From Gonatopus flavifemur (Eukaryota > Arthropoda > Insecta > Hymenoptera > Dryinidae): a DNA stretch of 64,000 nt. This document shows positions 1 through 11,260 of this stretch, piece after piece. Numbering within the stretch: position 1 is the stretch's first letter; each line of letters begins with the position of its first letter. The notes under the pieces are model-generated. The model saw only the letters and a program-made list of their open reading frames with translations. It was not told where the DNA came from and did not search any database. The stretch is taken from contig JAFFJZ010000008.1 in assembly GCA_018340375.1 (NCBI GenBank), positions 434,001 through 498,000 of the forward strand. Reading direction: 5' to 3'. Made by a program: the position numbers and the translations under genes.

Positions 1-266
1 AATTTTGGATGGGAAAATAAGAGAGCTTGATGAGATAGGCCCGATTTCCTACCAGGTTCTCATCAGGTTTCGTTACGGTTTTTCCTTTTTCGCTCGATTT
101 TATGGAAATCTCTTCCGCACCCTATTGTACCCTTGCATTACAAACCTATCTCAATCTCATTAGGAAAATCAGATGAGGCTCCTGTAAGGGTAAGATTTTC
201 CTCATTCACGGTTCTCGGATTCTAACCTGATCAGTACCTTATTGAGAATAAGGAACGCCTGATCAA
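1..266 (+). repeat. R1 repeat, truncated by window start
   Basis: This segment beginning AATTTTGGATGGGAAAATA is matched in reverse orientation at about 48940-49205, sharing the CATCAGG / CGTTACGG / CCGTAACG blocks and the AATAAGGAA(C/T)GCCTGAT end. The reverse copy shows the true terminus, CTACTAGGGG, just beyond where this copy is cut by the window edge. Non-autonomous mobile repeat, class unknown. Confidence 0.6.
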
Positions 267-297
267 ACTTCTACCAGAGTATGAATGAGTATCGTCT

Positions 298-838
298 CTC
301 AAAAAGTGTCGAAGGGTTGCTGGAAGCATTGAAAGTATTTACCATATCACATAACCTTGATTGAGATGCGCATTCGAACAGACACAAAAATCCTTCGGGC
401 TTTCAGATAGTTCACCGAAGGATTAGGGTAATCACTCATCCTTGTCTCTCTGCTGGAATCATCACGCCTATCCACGCACTCACGCTCTCGGTAGCCCCAG
501 TCCGTGTGCGTGGTCATCAATGACTTCGACGGTCCATAACTTGCATCGCAATGGGCGGAAGGGGGTCTATCACCAGTGTTTTGTGAAGGGTTTGAAACCC
601 GCTTCCAAATGCTCTGTTGAAAAAATGGGGCTGCAGTTCAAAAAACCATTTTGACCTGTAAATGACCTTCGAAATGACCTCCGAGGGATTTTTACAGGTC
701 AGCATCATACTTTCCTCCTGTAACCCTGAACTTCTTACTCGTCACATTTTTCTCCATCCCCGCTAGTTTTGGAGATATTTGACTATATCACTCAAAATGG
801 TCCATCCTGTATTTCAGGTCCCTGTGTTCTTGATAAAT
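298..838. repeat. direct repeat copy A flanking a DUF4817 remnant
   Basis: A segment of about 540 bp that recurs in the same orientation at 1857-2390, from GTCGAAGGGTT... to CC(A)CCCTGTAT. The copies share long blocks such as the CACGCTCTCGGTRGCC region and the GAAGGGTTTGAAACC region, with visible divergence. The end CACCCTGTAT resembles the termini of many insect mariner/IS630-type elements. Confidence 0.65.
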
Positions 839-1117
839 ATCCACGATGGTAGTCGTGGAGGCGCTCAATTCTACGCGCGCCTTCGTGGATGGGTAAAGGA
901 GATGCCCATCACAACATATTTATTTTAAAAAAATATTAAACAATCATTCAGCGCCTTACTTGATTTGTTCAACATTCAGACCCCTGTTCTGACCTACTCA
1001 ATTCTGTTTCTGTGCATTCTGTACCGCTTATCTGCGGAATCAGCATCCCAATCCCGGCAATCATCATTATGATTGAGAGTCACTTTCCAAATGAATCCGT
1101 TGGTAGTTTCACAGTCA

Positions 1118-1581
1118 TCTCAGTCGCAAGATCTAATCCGAAGTCTCATGTCGTTTGCAGTGAGAGCTTGGGTCAACGTAATGTGATATGATCGATACTT
1201 AATATGCTTCAAGGTTCTCAAAATAGTTTCCCGGGGTATACCAGTTACTCATGCCAACGATCTGCTACTAATATGAGGGTCCATGTGAATAAATCCCAAT
1301 ATGGTAAGTGCACCGATATCATTCTCACCGTACTGCTGATGTCTTCTATGGCGCATCAATACTCCTCGTTGAGCCCTCAATTCGAGTCGACGGATAGTCA
1401 TGAGATTCACGATGCGGTGGCCGGGATACCGATCCTGGTAAATTCTCGCGATTTCGTTGTAATTAGTCTGACATTCGCTAAGCATAAGCAACATATCAAC
1501 AATTTCAGAGGGTCGATTCATTTCTTTGATTGAATAACAATTCTGATGGCCTGAGTTCAGAACCAGTGTTTGGATGATCAT
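1118..1581 (-). pseudogene. DUF4817-type transposable-element remnant
   Basis: The minus strand encodes an open stretch with EIVDMLLMLSECQTNYNEIA, then RYPGHR and IRRLELRAQRGVL. This is the helix-turn-helix head (DUF4817-like) found in many insect DDE transposons. The reading continues past stops into YRSYHITLTQALTANDMRLR, which in intact relatives links the HTH domain to the catalytic part. The DDE domain is absent. It lies between two direct repeats, with copy B in the position of a 5' untranslated leader. The symbol is left blank because this is a mobile-element fossil. Confidence 0.6.
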
Positions 1582-1856
1582 GTATTTCCATGTCCGTTCA
1601 CGTAATAAGCAACCATAATGAACAGAGATTCGATGTTTCTGTTTGTTTATGAATTCTTGATTGTCGCTGTTCTTCGAAGATTGTGACCGATTTCAATGAA
1701 GATTAAAGGCAACTTCATTGGAAAAAAAACTCAACATAAACAAATGAGAACACCGAGCCTCAGATTCTTATGGATGGCAGTTATGTGTTCGGTTTATTAG
1801 GAATTACTATTGCATTCGAAATCGCTTGAATTATTCCACTCGATTAAATAGGGCTA

Positions 1857-2390
1857 TGATTCACTATCGACCCTCTGAAATTGTTGAAGGGTTACTTGAA
1901 ACATTGAAAGTATTGACCCATACCTTATAATGTGGATTGAGATGCACATTCGAACAGACACAAACATCCTTCGAAGTTTCAGATGATTCACCAAAGGAAT
2001 GGGGTGATCACTAATCTTCATAACTCTATTGGAATCTTCACGCCCATCTACGCAATCACGCTCTCGGTGGCCGCAGTCCGCGCGGGTGGTCATTAGTAAC
2101 TTCGACGATCCATCACTTGCACCTTAATGCGCGAAAGGAAGTCCCTGACCAGTGTTTCGCGAAGGGTTTGAAACCAGCTTCCACATGCCATGATGAGAAA
2201 AATGGGGGTCTTGTTTGAAAAAACCGTCTTGACCCTCAGATGACTTTCAGGATGACCTCTCAGGAATTTTTCAAGCTCAGCACCATTTTTCCCCCTCAGA
2301 ACACTAAACTTTGAATCCGAAACATTTTTGTCTATCTCCACTAGTTTCCGAGGTGTTTGACTATACACTTAAAACGCTCCACCCTGTATA
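1857..2390. repeat. direct repeat copy B flanking a DUF4817 remnant
   Basis: Second copy of the unit at 298-838, in the same orientation. On the minus strand it lies directly upstream of the DUF4817 remnant. It ends about 290 bp before TOGARAM-like exon 1. Confidence 0.65.
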
Positions 2391-2679
2391 GAGTGGATTC
2401 TGATTTTTGAAATATGATTTTTTGGCCCGTGTTTTAGAACCTGATCGACTGCCGGGTCTGTCACCTCACGGTCCAAAAATTCTGAGACAATCTTCATAAT
2501 ACTTATGTTTGGCTTTTGTAAATCATTTACAACGATATTCCGGTAATTAAAAATATTTCCTGAGCTAGCAAAACTATTGTTGTTCCAGTAAAGGGAATAC
2601 AGTACAATGCGATTTTGCTGTCACTGCTAATATTTTTTCTCAGTGTAATCAATGGAACTAATTCTGTGGAATTCTTCAG

Positions 2680-2880
2680 GAGATCTTTGAAATTTTGTTA
2701 CAGACAAGAGAAAACGCTCTGCAATTGTTGATTTTTTCTTTGGTAACTTTCCCAAGTAATGAATTCAATGTTGAAATGATCGCCAACAAAGTAGCAGGTA
2801 TGATCAACGATGAACGTCGCAGAGTTCGTCAAGCAGCTTTGGATGTACTGGCTGTATTAGCACAAATTTATGATCCTGAG
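2680..2880 (+). CDS. TOGARAM-like exon 1 (HEAT repeats of a TOG domain)
   Basis: This 67-codon exon is phase 0 at both ends. The acceptor is TTCTTCAG before 2680 and the donor is GAG|GTGAGA at 2881. The peptide has two amphipathic helices: one contains LLQTRENALQLLIFSL and the second INDERRRVRQAALDVLAVLA. The Arg-rich turn followed by an alanine/leucine helix is typical of the intra-HEAT loops that contact tubulin in TOG domains. An alternative acceptor, GTTACAG before 2704, would shorten it by 8 codons. Earlier exons must lie outside the window. The next intron is about 6.9 kb and holds a hAT pseudogene and several MITEs. Confidence 0.75.
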
Positions 2881-4012
2881 GTGAGATTATGATTAAAATT
2901 TATATTAACACTTACATTTTGAGCAGCACAGATATTCGATGAACTTCTCCCATTCTTGGATAAATGAGAGATCAATATGGTTGATCAATAGACAAGGGAA
3001 TAAGTAAACGAAGGAAACAGATTTTGCTGTTTCAACGAATCCGTGATCACTAAGTAGTTTGAGTAACATAACAATTACAATACACTGTTTCAACAAACTG
3101 ATTTGTTATAATCTTCAATCTGTCGCTAGTTTTGCGAAGTTTGATTTGCTGGAATAATGAATTCCCGCCCATCATAACAAACTTGCTTGCTGTCAATATA
3201 ATAACAAGCGAATTTCGCTATTCCAACGATTTTTTCATCTTCGTGTGTTATTTTATTGATGCAACACGTGAAAAAATAGTTTTAGGAGCTATCCCGGCCA
3301 TCAGAAGGACATGTCGATAACTATTTCCCTGGCGGAGACGAACTGTTACAAGAATGTGTACAATCCGTGTATGGAACATGAATTGAAACAAATTCTGTCG
3401 ATTCACGTTTTGTGGAACTGTTGTGTTCAAATACTCTGGAGGATTAGGCTTCGATAACTTCTATTATGTTTCATTTCCACTTGGGTAGTGCCATTGAGGG
3501 AGTGAATACACTGTCCGACCATCTACGAGAATAGCTGCGAGAGGTACTGAATAGCTACCCGGAGAAAAAAGGTACGAGATTCAGTACTGCACAGAAAAAA
3601 GTATTTCTTCGAATCCAAGAAATTTTCATCTGAAAAGGTCCAAATAAATATTCCTTCGACAGAAATAATTATTCTTTCCATTTCTAAAAATTTATTATTC
3701 GATCCTCCTCTCAAATAATGAATTTGTTTGTAGCAGAAAATATTTATTTCCTTCGAAGAAATATTCATCTGAATCTGTTCAAATAACAGTTTCTTAAATT
3801 CAAACAAATCTTTTCTTTTGTGTATTCATTCTGACTCGCATCACAATTCAATATAGAATTATTGTTATTTATCATTCCCAAGGCAACGTCAACAGTTTAT
3901 TGCACTCTTTCAGATGTTGAATTGTACGCACGAGAATTTTGGAATACCCTCCATCAAATTACCACTCCTCCTCGGGACCGTTTCCGTATACTTCTCTCCC
4001 TGTATTGCAACT
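2881..4012. other. intronic DNA without recognised features
   Basis: AT-rich intron sequence downstream of exon 1. Several short ORFs occur on both strands, but none has a recognisable motif or splice context. I see no RNA gene here. Confidence 0.5.
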
Positions 4013-4180
4013 AGAGATGTTCCGGATATCGGATATTGTATCCGGTTATCCGATTATCCGGTGCTATCTCCGGATGAAATATCCGGCCGGATATTAAAAT
4101 CTTACGATTGATAGTATCTGGTATTTAACCGGATAATATAATTATCCGGTACCGGATACCGGATAATATCGTTTTTATCA
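4013..4180. repeat. CCGGATA-rich repeat
   Basis: The segment begins TAGAGATGTTCCGGATATCGG and contains about ten variants of CCGGATA/TATCCGG in both orientations. TAGAGATG matches the general form of hAT terminal inverted repeats, and similar CCGGATATCC-rich ends occur in insect hAT elements. It may be the end of the element whose transposase remnant lies at 5480-6365. No matching opposite terminus was found. Confidence 0.5.
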
Positions 4181-4642
4181 TGTTCTCGCAAAATATTTTC
4201 ACCTCTTCAATTTTCTTCTAAATATGAAATTTAGATTCCAAATTTCATCAGCATTCTCTCATAATAGTTGAACCGGATATGTATATGGAGGTAGAAATGT
4301 GGAGTCCATAAATCAAATGGTTCAATGTATGTATGTTCTTTGTAAACAGTATGATGAAATTACCACAATAAACATTCCGATCAGTAAGTATAATGGGAGA
4401 AGAGAACTGATCATTATTTCTCAAGAAATTTTCAATATTGAAGTTATATTCAAGCATTCATTGTGTTCTTTGAAAACCCTAACACCTAAAGGTGTTCAAA
4501 TTATGATTAGATATGATATTTCATTCCTTTTTTTTGCAGGATTGTATTGAGATTCAATTATTCATCACAGTCGGAAATTTATAAGTTTCCAAAATCCTGC
4601 AAATGTTTTTCGAACATTATTCGGGCATTTAGATACAGGGAT

Positions 4643-4809
4643 CAGAGCTGCCAGATGAGCTCCGACGCTGAGGGGAAATTTACCCCCACCATCACCTCAT
4701 ATATGTATGTGTTGTAAGTGTTACTTACCAATACTTACGACTATTATATACATGTAGTGATGGTAGGGTCACTCTTTCCCTGAGCGTTGGAGCTCATCTG
4801 GCAACTCTG
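4643..4809. mobile_element. hAT-type MITE with near-perfect 8-bp target duplication
   Basis: The termini CAGAGCTGCCAGATGAGCTC and GAGCTCATCTGGCAACTCTG are inverted repeats, and the arms continue for about 55 bp. The flanks are ACAGGGAT (4635-4642) and ACAAGGAT (4810-4817), an 8-bp target duplication with one mismatch. CAG...CTG termini and 8-bp duplication are hallmarks of hAT transposition. It has no coding capacity. Confidence 0.82.
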
Positions 4810-5479
4810 ACAAGGATGGGCAGCCTCAATTACCCTTTGTACTCAAAGCAGTTTTTCTTGGCAAGTACTTTCAAGTTTGATGCTTGAAATCTCTATTTCA
4901 CGAAAACAGAAAGGTACTTGACGGAAAAAATTTCCTGTCACACATTCATAAGACTTCTGAAACTCTTAATAGATTTAACAATATTTATTTGAAATTTCAG
5001 AAAACATTCATGCGAATGTAGTTAGAAAATTTTGTTTTTCAAACAAAATGATAATTGAATCATATTGATATTTTTTCGATCATATGATGTATTATGAACA
5101 TATTCGGGGTACATATTGTGAACAAGGCATGTTCATAAAAATATGGAAATAAGAAGTAAATGCTCATTCGGTCATCCCAATCGATATTCAGTTGAGTCAA
5201 CTGCGTGGCGAGATTCGTCGTATCCAAACTCATATGCGGTTGGCTCCATTATATTTTTTCTTAGTGTAGTCATTGAACATTCGTAATAGAAGCATTGAAA
5301 ATTAAATGAAATTCACACATGAATAATGTTTCAAAACGTTATGAAGTAAAAAACAACAAATTTTTCGTTGAAATAATTGTGAATACATATCGATGCGTAA
5401 TCGAAAAAAGTTCGTTGAGAATAGGAGTTTTCAAAATTCTACGTGACGATCTATAAATCTTAAATTGTGGTGTTAAATT

Positions 5480-6365
5480 TTAATTGTTCCGCATTATTTG
5501 GTAGAAGTCTGTTCCTTTTTCTTTCTTATACGATTCCTGCTTTGGAAAAAAAAGGCGTTCGCTGTATGCACTACTCCCAGGTGATAAAAATTTGATCGCG
5601 ATTCCTCGCAGGTTAGGAAATGCGGCTCCATTTATTTTCCACTACTGGAAAATATTTTCTCTACGATCGATGTTAGATAGCGTGGTATAGGAAGCAATCT
5701 CTTCTTCAAGCATTCTTTCATTCGGTCTGTCATCATCTCTGTCCACCATGTTATCGCTCTCAAGAATTTCATCAAAACACTCCCAAAAGGCGGTATGGAT
5801 GAGTTTTCTTTTTTTCTTCGCATTTTGATCATCAGTCGGATCATCTGGGTTATGATCGAGCTCCTTTTCTCTCGAGTTTGATGAATTGGAAATCGCATTG
5901 ATAAAAGGTGAGGCTTCTTCCTTCAAGAATGTTTTACACATGACTAACTGATCGTCAGTAAAAAATTTCGTTTCAAATCGAGGATCCACATAGGTGGAAA
6001 GTAGATAATTTTTGTCCGAAAAAATGGAATTCAGTCTATTCTGTATACTGGTGTGCAGCCCTTGTTTGAATGCATCGATTTCAGTATGTAAAATATTCGG
6101 TTTTGATAAAAACCGCTCTAGTGTTTTTACGGTCGGAATAATTCCAGAAATACACGATTGAGTAGAACTCATGATTCTAGTGACTTCTTCAAATGATTGC
6201 AAAACACTGAGAAGTGACTCAATGATATTCCACTTGATTTTTCGTAAGATTCGGAATATCATTATTTGTTGCATAGATGATTAGACTCATTTTAATTTCA
6301 AATGATCGATTGATCATATAATATGATGAATTCCACCTTGTTATAGTGATGGGAAAATAAACTTT
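5480..6365 (-). pseudogene. hAT transposase pseudogene (ZBED-like, C-terminal part)
   Basis: The minus strand first reads ITRWNSSYYMINRSFEIK, the RWNSTYxML motif of hAT transposases. After a frameshift near 6240 it continues with a 210-codon open frame (SVLQSFEEVTRIMSS; YVDPRFETKFF matching the LLDPRFK block). Past a stop near 5642 the frame resumes as FPNLRGIAIKFLSPGSSAYSERLF, the C-terminal hATC dimerisation motif. Intact proteins also have a BED zinc finger and N-terminal catalytic region, both missing here. At least two frame disruptions make it non-functional. It is intronic and antisense to the TOGARAM-like gene. Confidence 0.8.
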
Positions 6366-6888
6366 CGATTGTGATATTTTTAAAGACATCCCATCCATAT
6401 GGAGGTTAAATATCGACACATAAGAACTGAACAATCGGCGATACAATCTCCGTGTGTTATTGGTGTAAAGTGGCAGCAACCACAGAAACATTCAAACATT
6501 AGGGACCTTCGTTTCCCGGACAGCATAGAAAGTTCTCCGAACGTTTTAAAAACATGCACTCGGTTCTGCATGTTTTGGTCTTCGGGAAGTAAGTTCCAAA
6601 CGTTTAGAGTACCTGAATTTGGGATGCCCCTGAATACGTTTCCAACACATCCTTCTCATCTACTATGGACCGTTCTCATGATGTTTTCCCAACGTACTTC
6701 CATGAAAACTAATCTTCGAAAATACGTATGCAGCTTCGCACAACGTTATGAAAACCTTCATTAAACACGTTCCCAAAACGTCGCACGGTACACATGAATA
6801 GAACTATTCGTGACATTTGCACGTACCTGGGACATACATATGACATTCTTAGAACATCCTCAGCCGTTATTTGCACGTTCTCTGTCCC

Positions 6889-7043
6889 AAGTAGCACAAG
6901 AATGTTTGCAATATTCTATGAACATACACAGAACATATTGTTACGTTTTGAATGTCCTATGAACATCGATGGAATATTTTTGCATATTTGAATGTTCTAT
7001 GGACATCTATAGGATATTCCAAACATCCTTGTGCTACTGGGGG
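6889..7043. mobile_element. MITE with CCAAGTAGCACAAG termini
   Basis: The left end CCAAGTAGCACAAGAATGTTTG and the right end CAAACATCCTTGTGCTACTGG are inverted repeats. The interior is made of TTCTATGAACAT-like short repeats. A related element is at 44689-44794. The region 6500-6890 upstream carries similar AACGTT/GAACATTC words and may be another diverged copy. Confidence 0.65.
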
Positions 7044-7586
7044 TGTAACCAAGCACGTTGTCTGAACGTTCAAAAGACCTCGCGGTGCTGTATGCGTTGG
7101 GTATAGTTCCTAAACAAGGAAGCTGTGCGAGTCATATGTTAATAGAAACCACTTGGAGTTATGCTGGATGATCGTGATTGATAAACTGCATTGCAAACAG
7201 TGATAGACACGTTTTTAATACTTGTTGTGGATGACAGTTAAACGGTTAACGTGTCATGATTATATCTTCTCGCAGTTGTAAATGAATGTACAGTGAGCCT
7301 AGCTTCGTTCCATCAGCCATATATTTCTTTCTATTACAGTGAAGTTATTGTTTTACTTGTCCAAACAGTCGAGATAAGTATTTGAATTGAATCATTCAAA
7401 ATCTATGAAAATGATTGCTATATATAGATTCCTAGATATCTAGATCTAGTTAGATCTATAGATATGATATCTATAGATTTTCAATAATTGATTCACATTA
7501 ATTATCTTCACTGTCTCAGCCAAGAACGACGTCAATCAAGAGTCCTCTCCCTTATCGACATGTAGAAAATGTATAATGCCGATACT

Positions 7587-7848
7587 GCACTGAGAAAAAT
7601 CTGCATTGTAGAAATCATGTTTCAATATAATAATGTATTTGACAGTGAAAAATACATTATTTTGGTTATTATTACCATGAGTTAGGTGATAAATACCATC
7701 TTTTTGGTGAATCAAACCGAATGTACGGTGAAATTCAACATTGAAAAGGTACTTTTCACTTTTGAAAGGCTGGATTTAGTTTTTATTATTTGACGGGTGA
7801 AAAATATACGAAATACAGGTTATTTTCACATTTCATTTTTCTCGGTGT
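7587..7848. mobile_element. MITE, CACTGAGAAAAA family, copy 1
   Basis: The termini GCACTGAGAAAAAT and ATTTTTCTCGGTGT are inverted. The interior matches 26800-27081, including a GAAAGGCTGGATTTAG-like block followed by the terminal half. The TIR begins CAC and ends GTG, as in CACTA-like elements, but no target duplication could be read. Confidence 0.62.
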
Positions 7849-8326
7849 GAATATCGTATCAGAAGTCACGTCGCAAAGTTCTTACATGAGAGATTTTAGA
7901 CGTCTAAAAGATGTCTGAGAACGTTGCATAAGACATAACTCATCTCAAAGATATTTCAAGACATACAGTGTGTAGTAGAACGGAGTGAATCCAGTTAACG
8001 GGCGAATTCAAATATCTGATAGCACAGACAACGTGCCTTCCACCATCAGTATGCAGTATGCAATAACGTAGTCTTGTGAGTCAATTCCTTCTGTTGCACC
8101 AACCGCTCTGAGAATTGGGGAGTTTTGTGAAAATATCACTTTTCCATGTTTTCATCAAGATGCGTGTTTCCAGATTCAAATGTCTGAGCTTTTTTCAGAT
8201 ATGTATTGGAAAGATAACTTGTTCATGTGAATTATTTTTTTCGGTACATTTTTCACACTGTCAAATATTTATATTCAAACAGTGGCCGAATTTGCTCTAT
8301 CATATTACGTAGAGATATATGAAATA

Positions 8327-9581
8327 CCCGTGAGAAATTTGTCCATGACTGCTCACGTCTGATCAGACTTTACCCATCAGGCGTGATCAGTCCTCATTTT
8401 TGTACTCCTCATTATGCATGAGAAATTTATACAAAATCAATGAGTTTTCTGTGAGGAATGGAACTATAGCAATTTTATGGACACTAATTCATTATCAATC
8501 ATTTCTACTCATTGTGCTCATGCAGTTCCCGTGAACAAATCGTTCAGGTTCGATTAGGCGTGTTCAGGCTTAAGCATGGACATTTTCGGGCAAAATTATC
8601 CGTGTTCAATATTTACTGCACGTGATTGGGCCTCACTACGCCTGGTCGTTCATTTTTTAGCTTCGGCATTATTAAGAAAGCTTCAATTTTGTATCAACGT
8701 GGAAACCCGTGATCAAGCTCAACCATCTGCGATTATGCCGGACCAACCATTCTCGCCCATGATCATGCAAAATCTCACTGACTAAGAAGTATTTATACAA
8801 AATGACTTTGTGTTGATTTGTTTCTCACGAATATACATGCTTTATCATGCCAAATCGGCCCCGAACGCATATGCGTACACCTGATCACGCATGATCATGC
8901 CTGAAAAATGGACACTAGAGAATGGAAACTGCATAAACATAATGAGTAGAAATAATTGACAATGAAATAGTGTTGGATAAAATTGTTATAGTTCCATTTC
9001 TTAGAGAAAACTTATTGATTTTTTATGATTTCCTCATGCATAATGAAGCATTATCAAGCGTGATTGGGCGTCATTGTGCATGATTAGTCCTCATCACGTG
9101 TGTACAAAATTGAGGCCTGATCACGTTTGATGAATGAAGCCTGATCAGGCGTAAGCAGGCGTGAACAATTTTTTCACGGGTTTCCATTCTCTAGTTTCCA
9201 TTTTTCAGGCATGATTACGCGTGATCAGACGTACACCCATGCATTCGGGGCTGATTTAGCATGATGAATCATGTATATTCGTAAGGAACAAATCCACACA
9301 AAGTCATTTTGTATAAATACTTCTTAGTCAGTGAGATTTTGCATGATCATGGGCGAGAATGGTTTGTCCGGCATAATCGCAGGTGGTTAAGCTTGATTAC
9401 TGGTTCCTACGTTGATGCAAAATTGAAACTTTCCTAATGATACCGAAGCTAAAAAATGAACGACCAGGCGTAGTAAGGCCCAATCACGTGCAGTCAATAT
9501 TGAACACGAATGATTTTGCCAGAAAATGTCCATGCTTAAGCCTGAACACGCTTAACTGAACCTGAATGATTTTTTCACGGG
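8327..9581. mobile_element. nested foldback element (a-b-a'-b' arms)
   Basis: The element starts CCCGTGAGAAAT and ends ATTTTTTCACGGG. Block b (8528-8925) is matched in reverse by 9181-9581 over about 400 bp with few differences. Block a (8327-8527) is matched in reverse by 8926-9180 with more divergence. Each block carries its own CCCGTGA...-type terminus, so one foldback appears inserted into or fused with another. The flanks are ATA on both sides, consistent with a 3-bp target duplication. The interior is saturated with TGATCA/CATGATCA words. It has no coding capacity. Confidence 0.75.
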
Positions 9582-9586
9582 ATAGT

Positions 9587-9685
9587 CCTATGTGGAAAGA
9601 ATCTCCAAAACTGTATACAATTGTACGCAATTTGTATACAATTGTATACGATTGTGAACATTTTTGGACATTTTTCCCACATGGG
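9587..9685. mobile_element. small MITE, CCCATGTGG family, degraded copy
   Basis: CTATGTGGAAAGAATCTCC at the left pairs with GGACATTTTTCCCACATGGG at the right. The interior is TTGTATACAATTGTATAC-type palindromic sequence. It belongs to the family best seen at 58498-58618 and ends 66 bp before exon 2. Confidence 0.65.
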
Positions 9686-9751
9686 TGTATAACACATCAC
9701 CATTCCACTACCGACAGTAACATTGACATCCATTGAAAATCGTTTCAACAG

Positions 9752-9917
9752 ATTGTTCTACGAGCTGGCGAAAGAATTTCTCAAGGGAACCGTAGTGCGG
9801 AAGCAATGAATGCTGCCATCAGAGCTCGTCTCGCTAGGAAATCTTTACCTCTGGTATCTGCAGACGGTTTGGTGGTGTATGGGCTCGAAATTTCACCAAC
9901 GGTACAGATGACAACTG
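9752..9917 (+). CDS. TOGARAM-like exon 2 (ARLARKSLP motif)
   Basis: This 166-nt exon starts in phase 0 after TTTCAACAG and ends in phase 1 at ACAACTG|GTAAGA. It encodes about 55 residues, including AAIRARLARKSLPLVSADG followed by LVVYGLEI. I recognise the ARLARxxLP...ADGLVxY block as a conserved stretch after the last helices of an N-terminal TOG domain in TOGARAM proteins. It contains no stop and begins only about 70 bp after a small MITE. A weaker donor (ACG|GTACAG) lies 16 nt upstream. The GTAAGA donor is preferred because its phase joins exon 3 as G|GG. Confidence 0.78.
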
Positions 9918-10459
9918 GTAAGAATCATCCGTAATTGTTGAATTTATTGATTGGAAAATTTCAATTTCCCATACACAGCATCCCGAGCCAAAAAATGTTA
10001 TCGTCAGCCTCATGTTGGATACGGGTTCAATCGAGCAGTGATAAAGCACGTCTCGTTTTGGCCTACGCAATGTGAGCCTGGTGAGGCCATAATTTGGCCC
10101 ACCTGATTGGGGTTGACCGAATCTGGGCCTGATGGGTCTGTGATTTGCCCCATTATAGTTTGTTCTTGGGCTTTAATGCAACGGTGCATTACATTCTATA
10201 TCAGGGCCTGATTCAATATAAGGCTCCCCAGATCTAGTTCTGATCGAATAACCAATATGGATTTCTACTTGGGATGAGCATAGGTGAACTTGTTACGTGA
10301 AGAATATGAAGGGTTCCATGTGGGTAGTTGTATTTACAGATTTTGGACTGTAAACTTACTGTAGAGAAGGTGAATAAAAACAGTGGAAGTGGATAGATAT
10401 ACGGCTAGAAAGTGAGAACTAATTAGGAATGATCATGCTCAGGGTGTTTGTATTCACCC

Positions 10460-11260
10460 CCATTGGGGGTATGTATCTTAAATAATTTCTATAAGGAAAA
10501 GGAAGTATTGTGATGGGGTCAAAAATCCATGATGCAGAAGGGGGTATTTCGCCTTTGCCAAACGCACCAGAACGTCGAGAAAATGTGTTTCCCAGAAATG
10601 TATGTGTGTGTGTACATGTGTTTGCAACGCTTGATTCTTTGGTGTATGATAACTCTCCTCAGAATGCACCGGTTGGGATAATTCTTTTTCTCAATATGTT
10701 CGTCTTAGAGAAGAATCGAAATATCTTCGCTTCTTGTAATCCGATTGCAATGAAATTCATTCCACGTTCTAGTTGTCCTTCGATAGTGTTCCCACAAGAG
10801 TTCCATCTCAATCAGTGGAAAGCTGTTGAGAATTTGCGATCTGCATTATTTGACAATATTCTGAAAGCCTGCCTTTCCTATGTCCGTGTCATTCGAATGG
10901 TATGTAACTCTGAGCGGAGTCAAGTCGTGAGATGTTAATTATGTGATATGAGTTTCACGCAAATCGGAATTGAGGGAAAAGAAGGGTAAGCACCGAACTT
11001 GGAAAGAAAATTTGGGAAATTCGTAAATGCCGCTATTATGCGGATATCTTCCGTTCTTATCATTCAATCATTATCAAATTTGTATCACCTGTTATATGTA
11101 GTATCCTGTACGAGTTTCAATTTGATCCTCACGGAAGAGCAGAAGGGAGACAAGAAACATGTCATCGAATATTGTGATTTTACGACCACTCATATTTCCG
11201 TTTCTGTTAATTTGATTGCAATCGAAGTTATAACATAAACCGAATGATGCGCACGATGAT
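10460..11260. repeat. interspersed repeat family A, copy 1
   Basis: Blocks such as GAGTTCCATCTCAATCAGTGG, GAAAGCCTGCCTTTCCTATG and ATTCGAATGGTATG recur with divergence at 37770-38330 and in reverse at about 51255-52125. ORFs inside are accidental: they are not conserved in frame between copies. No termini were resolved. Confidence 0.5.

Noticed and set aside
1204..1533. 109-codon + strand ORF
   Set aside because: Antisense to the recognisable DUF4817 segment.
298..2390. LTR retrotransposon
   Set aside because: Direct repeats flank a DDE-transposon head; no TG...CA ends, primer-binding site, gag or pol were seen.
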